The notes below the pieces were generated by a model. That model saw only the letters and a program-made list of their open reading frames with translations, did not search any database and was not told the origin of the DNA. This document shows positions 1 to 4,935 of a DNA stretch of 30,056 bases, in pieces. The stretch lies in IMG/VR virus record IMGVR_UViG_3300046007_009942, positions 1 through 30,056 of that record, one strand, 5' to 3'. Position numbers and translations under genes: made by a program. Each line of letters begins with the position of its first letter. Position 1 is the first letter of the stretch. Source of the DNA: a virus.

Positions 1-40
1 ATGGTCCTGTGGGTTGTGACCAGTACACATAAAAAGACTC

Positions 41-69
41 CCGCCAGATAGAGTAGGTGGCTGTTTTTT
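41..69 (+). terminator. Possible weak Rho-independent terminator before the tRNA array
   Basis: CCGCC at 41-45 can pair with GGTGG at 56-60 (one G-T pair), followed within a few bases by a run of six T at 64-69. The loop is ten bases and the stem is short, so the call is tentative. It would end transcription entering from the left, before the tRNA genes. Confidence 0.3.
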
Positions 70-89
70 CACACAAAGCTCTATCATTT

Positions 90-164
90 GCCCCCTTAGC
101 TCAGCTGGCTTAGAGCAACTGATTTGTACTCAGTAGGTCGTGGGTTCGATTCCTACAGGGGGCT
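90..164 (+). tRNA. tRNA-Thr (TGT)
   Basis: Acceptor stem GCCCCCT/AGGGGGC closes 90-96 with 157-163, discriminator T164. Anticodon stem ACTGA/TCAGT (118-122, 130-134) presents the loop TTTGTAC, anticodon TGT. D-arm and T-arm (GTTCGAT loop) are standard. After the discriminator a single C is encoded, not CCA. Confidence 0.93.
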
Positions 165-381
165 CAACGAGTAAGAGATACTCAGCAGTCTTTAACCTAA
201 GACTCATTTAACAATAGGTTCGCAGAATGTCTACGGCGCGAGTGGGACATCATGGGAATAAAGGAGAACCGCACACCTCCTCCCAGTAGTGTTGACTAAT
301 TTTAAGAGGGATGACCCGCAGGTTTATTGAAAGGAAGAAAACCGATATATCTACTCACTTGGAATCTCAGGGTGGGGAAAC
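165..381 (+). ncRNA. Gene-free stretch with several hairpins: possible structured RNA
   Basis: No convincing reading frame lies here. The stretch carries at least three local hairpins: GAGTA-AGAGA-TACTC at 169-183; AGTCTT-TAACCT-AAGACT at 187-204; and a two-part stem in which GGGA (254-257) and GGAG (263-266) pair with CTCC (277-280) and TCCC (281-284). It is visibly richer in G and C than the protein genes around it. I do not recognise an RNA family. It could be a phage ncRNA, a leader, or decayed tRNA sequence. Confidence 0.35.
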
Positions 382-507
382 AGTCAGGTGGCAGAATTGG
401 CAATGCTTACTCATGATGGTTATTTTTATGACCTTTACAGGCGCCCATCATAGTAGAACCTATATATTCGTAACGTATAGGTAACAGGTTCGAATCCTGT
501 CCTGACT
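382..507 (+). tRNA. Over-long tRNA-like gene 1 (126 nt; anticodon not assignable)
   Basis: Acceptor AGTCAGG (382-388) pairs perfectly with CCTGACT (501-507). The T-arm ACAGG/CCTGT with a TTCGAAT loop is intact, and the D-arm resembles a class II (Leu-like) tRNA. The centre is about 40 nt too long. TACT-C-ATGATGG pairs with CCATCAT-AGTA as an extended stem, inside which GGTTAT-TTTT-ATGACC (418-433) forms a tetraloop hairpin. A second stem ACCTATA/TATAGGT would be an unusually long variable arm. No normal 7-base anticodon loop can be drawn without removing an insert. It may be an intron-bearing tRNA, a degenerate tRNA, or a tRNA mimic. Confidence 0.6.
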
Positions 508-511
508 ACAA
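484..511 (+). repeat. 28-nt direct repeat, copy 1 (tRNA 3' half)
   Basis: This stretch covers the T-arm, the 3' acceptor strand and a few downstream bases of tRNA-like gene 1. It is repeated without mismatch at 803-830 in tRNA-like gene 2. Identical tRNA 3' halves bracketing a short segment look like attachment sites or recombination joints. Confidence 0.7.
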
Positions 512-543
512 AAAATAAATTAAAACAACAAAATAAAAAGAAT

Positions 544-726
544 ATGAAAAATTTAATTGAAATATGGGCTATTGATAAAAATTGGAATACTACTGCTGAA
601 TTTAAAAATGAAGATGAAATAAATATTTGGTTACTAACAAATCCAATGTATTTTCAAATATTGTATAGAATTAATGGTAGTAGCGTTCATGTATATAAAC
701 AATATAGTCAGGTGGCGGAATGGTAG
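544..726 (+). CDS. Small unknown protein between the two long tRNA-like genes
   Basis: Sixty residues, start ATG after an A-rich tract with no Shine-Dalgarno, matching the style of other genes here. The product is acidic to neutral with several Trp residues, no membrane segment and no motif I recognise. Codon choice resembles the rest of the phage. Its last 21 bases (706-726) are also the 5' acceptor and D-arm of tRNA-like gene 2. The final residues are therefore dictated by RNA sequence, and the gene may have been cut short when the tRNA copy arrived. Its position between two copies of the same tRNA half suggests a small inserted cargo. Function unknown; it may be a chance reading frame. Confidence 0.5.
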   Translation: MKNLIEIWAIDKNWNTTAEFKNEDEINIWLLTNPMYFQILYRINGSSVHVYKQYSQVAEW

Positions 727-826
727 ACGCTATTATCTGAGAGTGTGTTTGCGAGTAGGATGCAAAACTACATAGATACAAGTGTTATAGGAGCACAACA
801 TTACAGGTTCGAATCCTGTCCTGACT
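706..826 (+). tRNA. Over-long tRNA-like gene 2 (121 nt; anticodon not assignable)
   Basis: Acceptor AGTCAGG (706-712) pairs with CCTGACT (820-826), with the same T-arm and a near-identical D-arm to gene 1 (D-stem GCG/CGC). The central part shares no obvious sequence with gene 1. TATCT (734-738 region) can pair with AGATA (774-778), and inside it TTTGC (748-752) pairs with GCAAA (762-766). TGTT/AACA gives a variable-arm candidate. Again roughly 35 nt exceeds any normal class II tRNA. A tRNA with an inserted or intron-like hairpin is the simplest description, but no clean anticodon loop emerges. Confidence 0.6.
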
Positions 827-830
827 ACAA
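803..830 (+). repeat. 28-nt direct repeat, copy 2 (tRNA 3' half)
   Basis: Perfect copy of 484-511, here as the T-arm and 3' acceptor of tRNA-like gene 2. The 319-nt spacing equals one tRNA-like unit plus the small reading frame at 544-726. Confidence 0.7.
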
Positions 831-847
831 TAGAATCGACGTTATTT

Positions 848-922
848 GCACCTTTAGCTCAGTTGGTTTAGAGCGCTACTTTTACACGGTAGATGTCGGT
901 GGTTCGAATCCATCAAGGTGCA
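848..922 (+). tRNA. tRNA-Val (TAC)
   Basis: Acceptor GCACCTT (848-854) with AAGGTGC (915-921), discriminator A922. Anticodon stem CTACT/GGTAG holds the loop TTTACAC, anticodon TAC. D-arm TAGCTCAGTTGG and T-loop TTCGAAT are standard. Confidence 0.93.
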
Positions 923-927
923 CAACA

Positions 928-1004
928 TTGGGATGGTGGTACAGAGATGGTCTCATGAGCCATATTGGGTAGCTCCCCTCCGAGGTTCGATTCCTCAATC
1001 CCAA
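928..1004 (+). tRNA. Atypical tRNA-Met-like gene (CAT) with reduced D-arm
   Basis: TTGGGAT (928-934) pairs with ATCCCAA (998-1004), and the T-arm GAGG-TTCGATT-CCTC is clear. ATGGT/GCCAT (947-951, 959-963) closes the loop CTCATGA, anticodon CAT at 954-956. Only 12 bases separate acceptor and anticodon arms, too few for a normal D-arm. The variable region is about 17 nt and can form GGG-TAGCT-CCC (967-977). An alternative fold pairs GAGC with GCTC (957-974) like a D-arm placed after the anticodon. Exact ends are uncertain by one base. Confidence 0.5.
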
Positions 1005-1009
1005 CAAAT

Positions 1010-1092
<83 letters not shown>

Positions 1093-1094
1093 CA

Positions 1095-1160
1095 AAAGTA
1101 AAAGATAGTGAAGCTGTAATAGATGATGGTGTTAAAATGATGAAAAAGGGTTTGGAGTAA
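1095..1160 (+). pseudogene. Orphan C-terminal coding fragment after tRNA-Tyr
   Basis: A short in-frame stretch ends in TAA at 1158-1160 and would encode roughly VKDSEAVIDDGVKMMKKGLE. It has protein-like codon structure, but reading upstream runs straight into the tRNA-Tyr gene with no start codon. It looks like the tail of a gene whose front was replaced when the tRNA was inserted. The fragment is very short, so chance is possible. The bases from 1161 to 1218 hold nothing I can identify. Confidence 0.25.
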
Positions 1161-1218
1161 TCAGAACGTAAACAAATTATCTATCAGAAACCCTGCAAGA
1201 CCCGAAATCTTTTATTTA

Positions 1219-1292
1219 GTATCTGTAGCTCAATTGGATAGAGCACCTGGCTACGGACCAGGAGGTTATAGGTTCGACTCCTGTCAGATACG
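1219..1292 (+). tRNA. tRNA-Arg (ACG)
   Basis: Acceptor GTATCTG with CAGATAC (1285-1291), discriminator G1292. Anticodon stem CCTGG/CCAGG holds CTACGGA, anticodon ACG. The A34 would normally be deaminated to inosine by host TadA. Confidence 0.93.
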
Positions 1293-1299
1293 CTTAAAT

Positions 1300-1372
1300 A
1301 GTACCTTAGCTCAGATGGTAGAGCGTAGGCCTGAAGAGCCTAGCGTCCCCAGTTCGATCCTGGGAGGTACTA
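1300..1372 (+). tRNA. tRNA-Phe (GAA)
   Basis: Acceptor AGTACCT with AGGTACT (1365-1371), discriminator A1372. Anticodon stem TAGGC/GCCTA holds CTGAAGA, anticodon GAA. Confidence 0.93.
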
Positions 1373-1377
1373 CTTTT

Positions 1378-1448
1378 GGTTCCATATCCGAGTGGCTAGG
1401 TGGTGGATTGCAAATCCATTTATGTTAGTTCGAATCTAACTGGAACCT
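1378..1448 (+). tRNA. tRNA-Cys (GCA)
   Basis: Acceptor GGTTCCA with TGGAACC (1441-1447), discriminator T1448, the base known to identify tRNA-Cys. Anticodon stem GTGGA/TCCAT holds TTGCAAA, anticodon GCA. Confidence 0.9.
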
Positions 1449-1455
1449 CTAATAT

Positions 1456-1529
1456 GTTTCCTTAGCTCAGTTGGTTAGAGCATCTGACTGTTAATCAGAG
1501 GGTCCTTGGTTCGAGCCCAAGAGGAAACG
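1456..1529 (+). tRNA. tRNA-Asn (GTT)
   Basis: Acceptor GTTTCCT with AGGAAAC (1522-1528), discriminator G1529 as expected for Asn. Anticodon stem TCTGA/TCAGA holds CTGTTAA, anticodon GTT. Confidence 0.93.
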
Positions 1530-1535
1530 CTATAA

Positions 1536-1609
1536 GGGCCTTTAGCTCAGTTGGTTAGAGCATCTGACTCATAATCAGAGGGTCGTTGGTTCAAGCCCAA
1601 CAAGGCCCA
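1536..1609 (+). tRNA. tRNA-Met or lysidine-type tRNA-Ile (CAT)
   Basis: Acceptor GGGCCTT with AAGGCCC (1602-1608), discriminator A1609. Anticodon stem TCTGA/TCAGA holds CTCATAA, anticodon CAT. The fully paired acceptor rules against an initiator tRNA. Elongator Met and TilS-modified Ile2 cannot be told apart by eye. Confidence 0.92.
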
Positions 1610-1622
1610 CTTTTATTTATAC

Positions 1623-1695
1623 GCGTCTGTAGCTCAGTTGGTAGAGCAGTGGTCTCCAAAACCAAAGGTCGGTAGTTCGAATCTATCCAGGCGTG
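1623..1695 (+). tRNA. tRNA-Trp (CCA)
   Basis: Acceptor GCGTCTG (1623-1629) with CAGGCGT (1688-1694), including G-T at the first pair and T-G at the fourth; discriminator G1695 as in Trp. TGGT/ACCA holds CTCCAAA, anticodon CCA, with an unpaired base pair at the top of the anticodon stem. Confidence 0.88.
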
Positions 1696-1702
1696 CAAAT
1701 AT

Positions 1703-1776
1703 AGTAGTGTAGCTCAGTTGGTTAGAGCATCTGACTGATATTCAGAAGGTCATAAGTTCGAATCTTATCATTACTA
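1703..1776 (+). tRNA. tRNA-Ile (GAT)
   Basis: Acceptor AGTAGTG with CATTACT (1769-1775), discriminator A1776. Anticodon stem TCTGA/TCAGA holds CTGATAT, anticodon GAT. Confidence 0.93.
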
Positions 1777-1779
1777 CTA

Positions 1780-1852
1780 CGAGGTGTAGCGCAGTTGGTA
1801 GCGTGCCTGGTTTGGGACCAGGAGGTCGTCAGTTCGAACCTGGCCACCTCGA
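1780..1852 (+). tRNA. tRNA-Pro (TGG)
   Basis: Acceptor CGAGGTG with CACCTCG (1845-1851), discriminator A1852. Anticodon stem CCTGG/CCAGG holds TTTGGGA, anticodon TGG. Confidence 0.93.
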
Positions 1853-1861
1853 CTTAATTTT

Positions 1862-1935
1862 GGGCTGTTAGCTCAGCTGGCTAGAGCGCCTGCCTTGCAC
1901 GCAGGAGGTCATCGGTTCGACTCCGATACGGTCCA
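1862..1935 (+). tRNA. tRNA-Ala (TGC)
   Basis: Acceptor GGGCTGT with ACGGTCC (1928-1934; two G-T pairs, one at the third position as expected for Ala-type acceptors), discriminator A1935. Anticodon stem CCTGC/GCAGG holds CTTGCAC, anticodon TGC. Confidence 0.92.
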
Positions 1936-1943
1936 CAACATAA

Positions 1944-2016
1944 GCAGTAATAGCTCAATTGGTAGAGCGTCGTCCTTCCAAGTCGAGGGTTGCAGGTTCG
2001 AGTCCTGTTTACTGCT
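1944..2016 (+). tRNA. tRNA-Gly (TCC)
   Basis: Acceptor GCAGTAA with TTACTGC (2009-2015), discriminator T2016 as in bacterial Gly. The anticodon stem has one T-T mismatch and holds CTTCCAA, anticodon TCC. Confidence 0.9.
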
Positions 2017-2058
2017 CTAAATACATCAGTGGTTTTGGCAATTTAACACTTAAAAATT

Positions 2059-2385
2059 ATGGAAACACTTTATTTTATCTTAGGAATGCTATCAGTAGTT
2101 ACTGTAATCCTAACTGTAGTAGCTGTATATGGTATTGTTAAATACAACCAATTACAAACACAAATCAACAATCTCCAGCGTGAAATAGAAGAAGTTCAAA
2201 GAGGCATGTGGAGAGAATCTGAGTCTATCAATAGACGTATAGACAGAGATGATGAATCAAGATGGCGTGCAATGGATGAGTTTAATAAAAGACTGGATGA
2301 ACTTCAGTCATATATTGATTCTCGAGTAGACAAATTAGATGCTAAATATTCCCCTAAAGGAGTAAAACAACAAATTAACGGATAA
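2059..2385 (+). CDS. Small membrane-anchored coiled-coil protein
   Basis: The product has 108 residues. Residues 4-28 form one hydrophobic segment (LYFILGMLSVVTVILTVVAVYG), giving a likely N-in or N-out single-pass anchor. The rest is a highly charged helical region rich in Glu, Arg, Asp and Gln (about 30-90), predicted here by eye as coiled coil, ending in a short polar tail. It sits in a gap between tRNA-Gly and tRNA-Gln and starts after an A/T-rich tract without Shine-Dalgarno. Similar anchor-plus-coil proteins are common unknowns in T4-like phages. A second protein of this design occurs at 4645-4932. It may act at the host inner membrane, but no function can be assigned. Confidence 0.8.
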   Translation: METLYFILGMLSVVTVILTVVAVYGIVKYNQLQTQINNLQREIEEVQRGMWRESESINRRIDRDDESRWRAMDEFNKRLDELQSYIDSRVDKLDAKYSPKGVKQQING

Positions 2386-2418
2386 TTAACCCGCTTTAAA
2401 CCACTGATGTATTTTTAT

Positions 2419-2489
2419 TGTCCCTTCGTCTAATGGCAGGACAAGTGGTTTTGGTCCACTTAATGGAGGTTCGAATCCTTCAGGGACAA
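2419..2489 (+). tRNA. tRNA-Gln (TTG)
   Basis: Acceptor TGTCCCT (2419-2425) with AGGGACA (2482-2488), discriminator A2489. Anticodon stem AGTGG/CCACT holds TTTTGGT, anticodon TTG. Confidence 0.92.
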
Positions 2490-2508
2490 CTATAAACCTT
2501 TAAATTAA

Positions 2509-2706
2509 ATTGAAACTCAAGATCTTGTTGATAAACTTTATGATGACGGTTATGAACCTAGTCAGTTAACTGACGGTCTGGACGAGTCGTTAAATGCACA
2601 TGATGAAATGTGGTTTGAAGTTGTCGACAAAATCAGACGAGGAAGGTTGCAGCTCAATCCTGAACAAGAATCATTGATACAGGAAATAGCTAGTAAGATT
2701 GTTTAA
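2509..2706 (+). CDS. Short reading frame without an ordinary start codon
   Basis: From 2509 to the TAA at 2704-2706 the frame is open for 65 codons. It encodes an acidic, soluble-looking protein that begins ETQDLVDKLYDDG and ends IQEIASKIV. The composition and absence of odd codons argue for real coding sequence. A TAA at 2506-2508 immediately precedes it, the first codon is ATT, and the first in-frame ATG is at 2608, which would leave only 32 residues. Either it uses ATT as start (rare), or its front was lost. Codons are slightly more G/C-rich than in the tail genes. No family is recognised. It lies between tRNA-Gln and tRNA-Ser. Confidence 0.4.
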   Translation: METQDLVDKLYDDGYEPSQLTDGLDESLNAHDEMWFEVVDKIRRGRLQLNPEQESLIQEIASKIV

Positions 2707-2711
2707 TATAT

Positions 2712-2796
2712 GGAGAATTGGCAGAGTGGTCGAATGCACTGCACTTGAAATGCAGCGTACCGAAAGGTACCGTAGGTTCGAATCCTACATTCTCCG
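2712..2796 (+). tRNA. tRNA-Ser (TGA)
   Basis: Acceptor GGAGAAT with ATTCTCC (2789-2795), discriminator G2796. Anticodon stem CTGCA/TGCAG holds CTTGAAA, anticodon TGA. The variable arm GTACC-GAAA-GGTAC is a long perfect stem, as expected for Ser. Confidence 0.94.
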
Positions 2797-2798
2797 CG

Positions 2799-2871
2799 GT
2801 GTTTGTGGTGTTAATGGTTAGCACATTAGATTGTGGTTCTGAAGGTTTGGGTTCGAATCCCAGCAAACACA
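2799..2871 (+). tRNA. tRNA-His (GTG)
   Basis: Acceptor GTGTTTG with CAAACAC (2864-2870), discriminator A2871. A G at 2798 could serve as the extra 5' G of tRNA-His. Anticodon stem TTAGA/TCTGA holds TTGTGGT, anticodon GTG. Only two bases separate it from tRNA-Ser(TGA). Confidence 0.9.
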
Positions 2872-2879
2872 CTTTTATT

Positions 2880-2963
2880 GGAAGATAATCCTCAACGGTG
2901 AGAGGGCTTGCCTGCTAAGCAATGTGTACCTTAGGGTATCTGGTTCGATCCCAGTGTCTTCCG
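2880..2963 (+). tRNA. tRNA-Ser (GCT)
   Basis: Acceptor GGAAGAT with GTCTTCC (2956-2962), discriminator G2963. TTGC/GCAA holds CTGCTAA, anticodon GCT. The variable arm TACC-TTA-GGTA confirms a class II Ser tRNA. It is the last gene of the array. Confidence 0.92.
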
Positions 2964-2999
2964 CTTGGCTATTTCAATATGTCTTTATATATTTACATC

Positions 3000-3452
3000 A
3001 TGAAAAATTTTAAAAAATGTGATGGAGATAGGGTTGATGTAGTTAATCATACTATCAAAATTTTAGAGGATAATCCTCATACTGAAATCCATATTGGAAC
3101 TGATTCCCAAAATAGGAGCGAATACACTTATTACGCTATTGCCATCGCATACCGCTTTGGTACTAGAGGTGTTCATTACATCTACCATAAAGAAAAGGTT
3201 CCACGTATCAAGGATCGTTTTACTAAACTGTTTAGAGAAGCTGAACTCACTATAGAGACAGCCGAATGGCTTACTACTAAAATTCCAAGCTTAAAAGTAG
3301 AACTAGACTTTGACTATAATGATGATAAAAAATATTTTAGCCAAAAACTAGTATCTGCTGTAAAGGGGTGGGCTGAATCTTTAGGATACAAAGCCAATAT
3401 CAAACCACATAACCAGATAGCTACTAAGGCAGCCGACTATCAGTGCCGTTAA
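3000..3452 (+). CDS. YkuK-like (DUF458) RNase H-fold protein
   Basis: The product has 150 residues from the ATG at 3000. An upstream in-frame ATG at 2979 is also possible, but longer extensions would run into tRNA-Ser and are rejected. Residues 30-37 read IHIGTDSQ, the signature of the YkuK/DUF458 family, whose members adopt an RNase H-like fold of about 150-170 residues. Acidic residues further on (VELDFDYND, near 108-116) could complete the metal site. The family is found in Firmicutes and in large phages, and its substrate is unsettled. A nuclease acting on RNA or RNA-DNA hybrids is the family-based guess. It is the first protein gene after the tRNA array and may share its transcript. Confidence 0.75.
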   Translation: MKNFKKCDGDRVDVVNHTIKILEDNPHTEIHIGTDSQNRSEYTYYAIAIAYRFGTRGVHYIYHKEKVPRIKDRFTKLFREAELTIETAEWLTTKIPSLKVELDFDYNDDKKYFSQKLVSAVKGWAESLGYKANIKPHNQIATKAADYQCR

Positions 3453-3507
3453 ATTCCCGCAAAAACAACTATATTACCCATTACCTATATAAAAACATAT
3501 ACTACGC

Positions 3508-3521
3508 CATATATATAAAAG
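3508..3521 (+). promoter_or_regulatory. Candidate phage promoter element
   Basis: CCATATATATAAAAG resembles the A/T element that recurs before starts elsewhere in this window (5671, 19327, 24241, 26075). Here it lies about 140 bases upstream of the next start codon, in the only sizeable gap between 3000 and 5670. Assignment as a promoter is inference. Confidence 0.3.
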
Positions 3522-3620
3522 ACCGTTTATTTACCCACTTAATCTATGTTATAACAGAAAGGTCTTAAAAAGTCTTAAAATATTTGGCCTCCTAAAATCC
3601 TTTATGTATCGTATAGATAC
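3519..3620 (+). other. Intergenic inverted and tandem repeats
   Basis: AAGACC (3519-3524) can pair with GGTCTT (3561-3566) across a 36-nt loop. GTCTTAAAA occurs twice in tandem (3562-3570, 3572-3580). GTATC-GTATA-GATAC (3606-3620) forms a compact hairpin. Together they could be a regulatory leader or processing region for the gene at 3656. There is no T-run to mark a terminator. Confidence 0.35.
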
Positions 3621-3655
3621 GGGTGTTAATAAGTAACTAATTAAAACTAAAACAT

Positions 3656-3856
3656 ATGAGAAACAGAGAAATGATTCTGAGACAACTGGAACGCATCGAT
3701 AACTCGATGAAGAAAATGAAATTCTATCTGAACCGAGGAGAATCGGTAGACAACTACAAGAAAGAAATTGAATTAGTAGAAAACATGATTTCTGAAGTTA
3801 AGTCTATGATTGAACGTGAAGATATGAATGCTAATGAAATTAATCCAATTAGATAA
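3656..3856 (+). CDS. Small charged helical protein, unknown
   Basis: Sixty-six residues with a heptad-like pattern of Leu, Ile, Met and charged residues over most of its length, so probably one long helix or a coiled coil. It has no membrane segment, Cys pair or catalytic motif. The start ATG follows an A-rich tract, and the gene ends three bases before the HD-hydrolase start. The two are therefore very likely co-translated, and the small protein may be a partner or antagonist of the HD enzyme. No family is recognised. Confidence 0.65.
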   Translation: MRNREMILRQLERIDNSMKKMKFYLNRGESVDNYKKEIELVENMISEVKSMIEREDMNANEINPIR

Positions 3857-3859
3857 ACT

Positions 3860-4648
3860 ATGCAATTAACTGCTGAACAAATTAAAGAAAACTGGGATCA
3901 GTTTACTAGTAATATTGAGAACTGGATTGAAGGAGACAGAAAACAGGCTCTACTTGATTTCTATAACCAATACCAGGACCGATTAATCTTAATGCCTGCG
4001 GCTCATAAGAAAGAGTATCATAATGCTTTTCCTGGAGGATATATTGAACATGTGAACCGTGTTGTTGGATGTGCTCTTAAATTATATGATTTGTGGGCCG
4101 ATATGGGAGCTGATATTACAACATTTACTGTTGAAGAACTCGTATTCTCAGCCATTAATCATGACTTGGGAAAAATGGGAGACGAGGATAATGAAGCTTA
4201 TATTCCTCAGACTGATAATTGGAGGAAGGAAAAACTAGGAGAAGATTACATGTTTAATTCTAAAGTACCTTTTGCCTCAGTCCCTGACCGCGGTTTATAT
4301 TTACTCCAGGCTCATGGTATTAGATATTCATTTAATGAAATGTTAGCCATTCAAACCCATGATGGTTTATATGATGAAGCTAACAAGAAATATCTTCACA
4401 CATTTATGCCAGAACAAAAACCACGTACTGCGCTTCCATTTATTTTACATCAAGCTGATTTAATGGCTGCTCGAATTGAATTTGAGAAAGAATGGTTACC
4501 TAAATTAAAAAATAACCAAAAAGAAGAAAAGCCTAAAAAAACATCATTTGTGTTAGATTCTAATTCTAAAAAATCAGCATCAAAACAAACCAAGGCTCTA
4601 GGCTCCATTAAGAGTAATAGCCTAAAAAATATGTTAGACGACTTATGA
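3860..4648 (+). CDS. HD-domain metal-dependent phosphohydrolase
   Basis: The product has 262 residues. HD-superfamily metal ligands can be picked out in order: H64 in PGGYIEHVNRV, H101-D102 in NHDLGKMGD, and D200 in LHQADLMAARIE; H167-D168 may be an additional pair. HD proteins hydrolyse phosphoester bonds of nucleotides or RNA. The PGGYIEHV...HD...D layout recalls the HD half of YhaM-like 3'-5' exonucleases, but the OB-fold part of YhaM is absent. After about residue 213 the protein becomes a Lys/Ser-rich, probably disordered tail of around 50 residues. The stop overlaps the next start (ATGA). A role in nucleotide-pool or RNA turnover during infection is likely; the exact substrate is not visible. 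Confidence 0.75.
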   Translation: MQLTAEQIKENWDQFTSNIENWIEGDRKQALLDFYNQYQDRLILMPAAHKKEYHNAFPGGYIEHVNRVVGCALKLYDLWADMGADITTFTVEELVFSAINHDLGKMGDEDNEAYIPQTDNWRKEKLGEDYMFNSKVPFASVPDRGLYLLQAHGIRYSFNEMLAIQTHDGLYDEANKKYLHTFMPEQKPRTALPFILHQADLMAARIEFEKEWLPKLKNNQKEEKPKKTSFVLDSNSKKSASKQTKALGSIKSNSLKNMLDDL

Positions 4649-4932
4649 TAATATTACTTACTTCATTAGCTATTTTCTTTGGAATATTAACAGTTATATT
4701 AGGTTTTACCACATATAACTTATTACGAAAAAATGAAAAGCAAGAGGATATACTGGCTGGGTATTTAAACTACCTAGACCAGTTATCTCGAGCTATTGAG
4801 ATTTCAGACACTAAACTAAAAAAACTGGATGAAAGAGGGGTATTTAAGTCTGATGATGAGGTAGGATTTTTCTTTACTAATCTTCAGAAAATCCAAAATA
4901 TCTTAAATGAATTCCAGTTAAAAAAATTCTAA
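4645..4932 (+). CDS. Small single-pass membrane protein, unknown
   Basis: The product has 95 residues. Residues 2-27 form a hydrophobic segment beginning MIILLTSLAIFFGILTV. A polar, partly helical remainder with repeated Leu/Lys/Asp pattern follows. The start overlaps the HD-gene stop by four bases, so the two are translationally coupled, and the sigma-factor gene begins three bases after its stop. It shares the anchor-plus-coil design of the protein at 2059-2385 without clear sequence identity. Function unknown. A membrane-located phage regulator or a lysis accessory are both conceivable, and neither is supported directly. Confidence 0.7.
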   Translation: MIILLTSLAIFFGILTVILGFTTYNLLRKNEKQEDILAGYLNYLDQLSRAIEISDTKLKKLDERGVFKSDDEVGFFFTNLQKIQNILNEFQLKKF

Positions 4933-4935
4933 ATT

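Noticed and set aside
227-289. Tiny open frame beginning ATGTCTACGGCGCG
   Set aside because: Only 20 codons, overlapping the predicted hairpin stems. Judged chance in a structured RNA.
165-381. Group I intron core in the gene-free stretch
   Set aside because: A GACTAA-like string is present, but the paired P/Q/R/S elements of a group I core cannot be assembled.
1959-2141. Open frame from tRNA-Gly into the small membrane-protein gene
   Set aside because: It starts inside tRNA-Gly and overlaps the better-supported gene at 2059-2385 in another frame.
2690-2872. Minus-strand open frame across tRNA-Ser and tRNA-His
   Set aside because: It is the complement of two clear tRNA genes.
2922-2999. 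N-terminal extension of the YkuK-like protein
   Set aside because: The extension starts within tRNA-Ser(GCT). The family motif and length fit a start at 3000 (or 2979).
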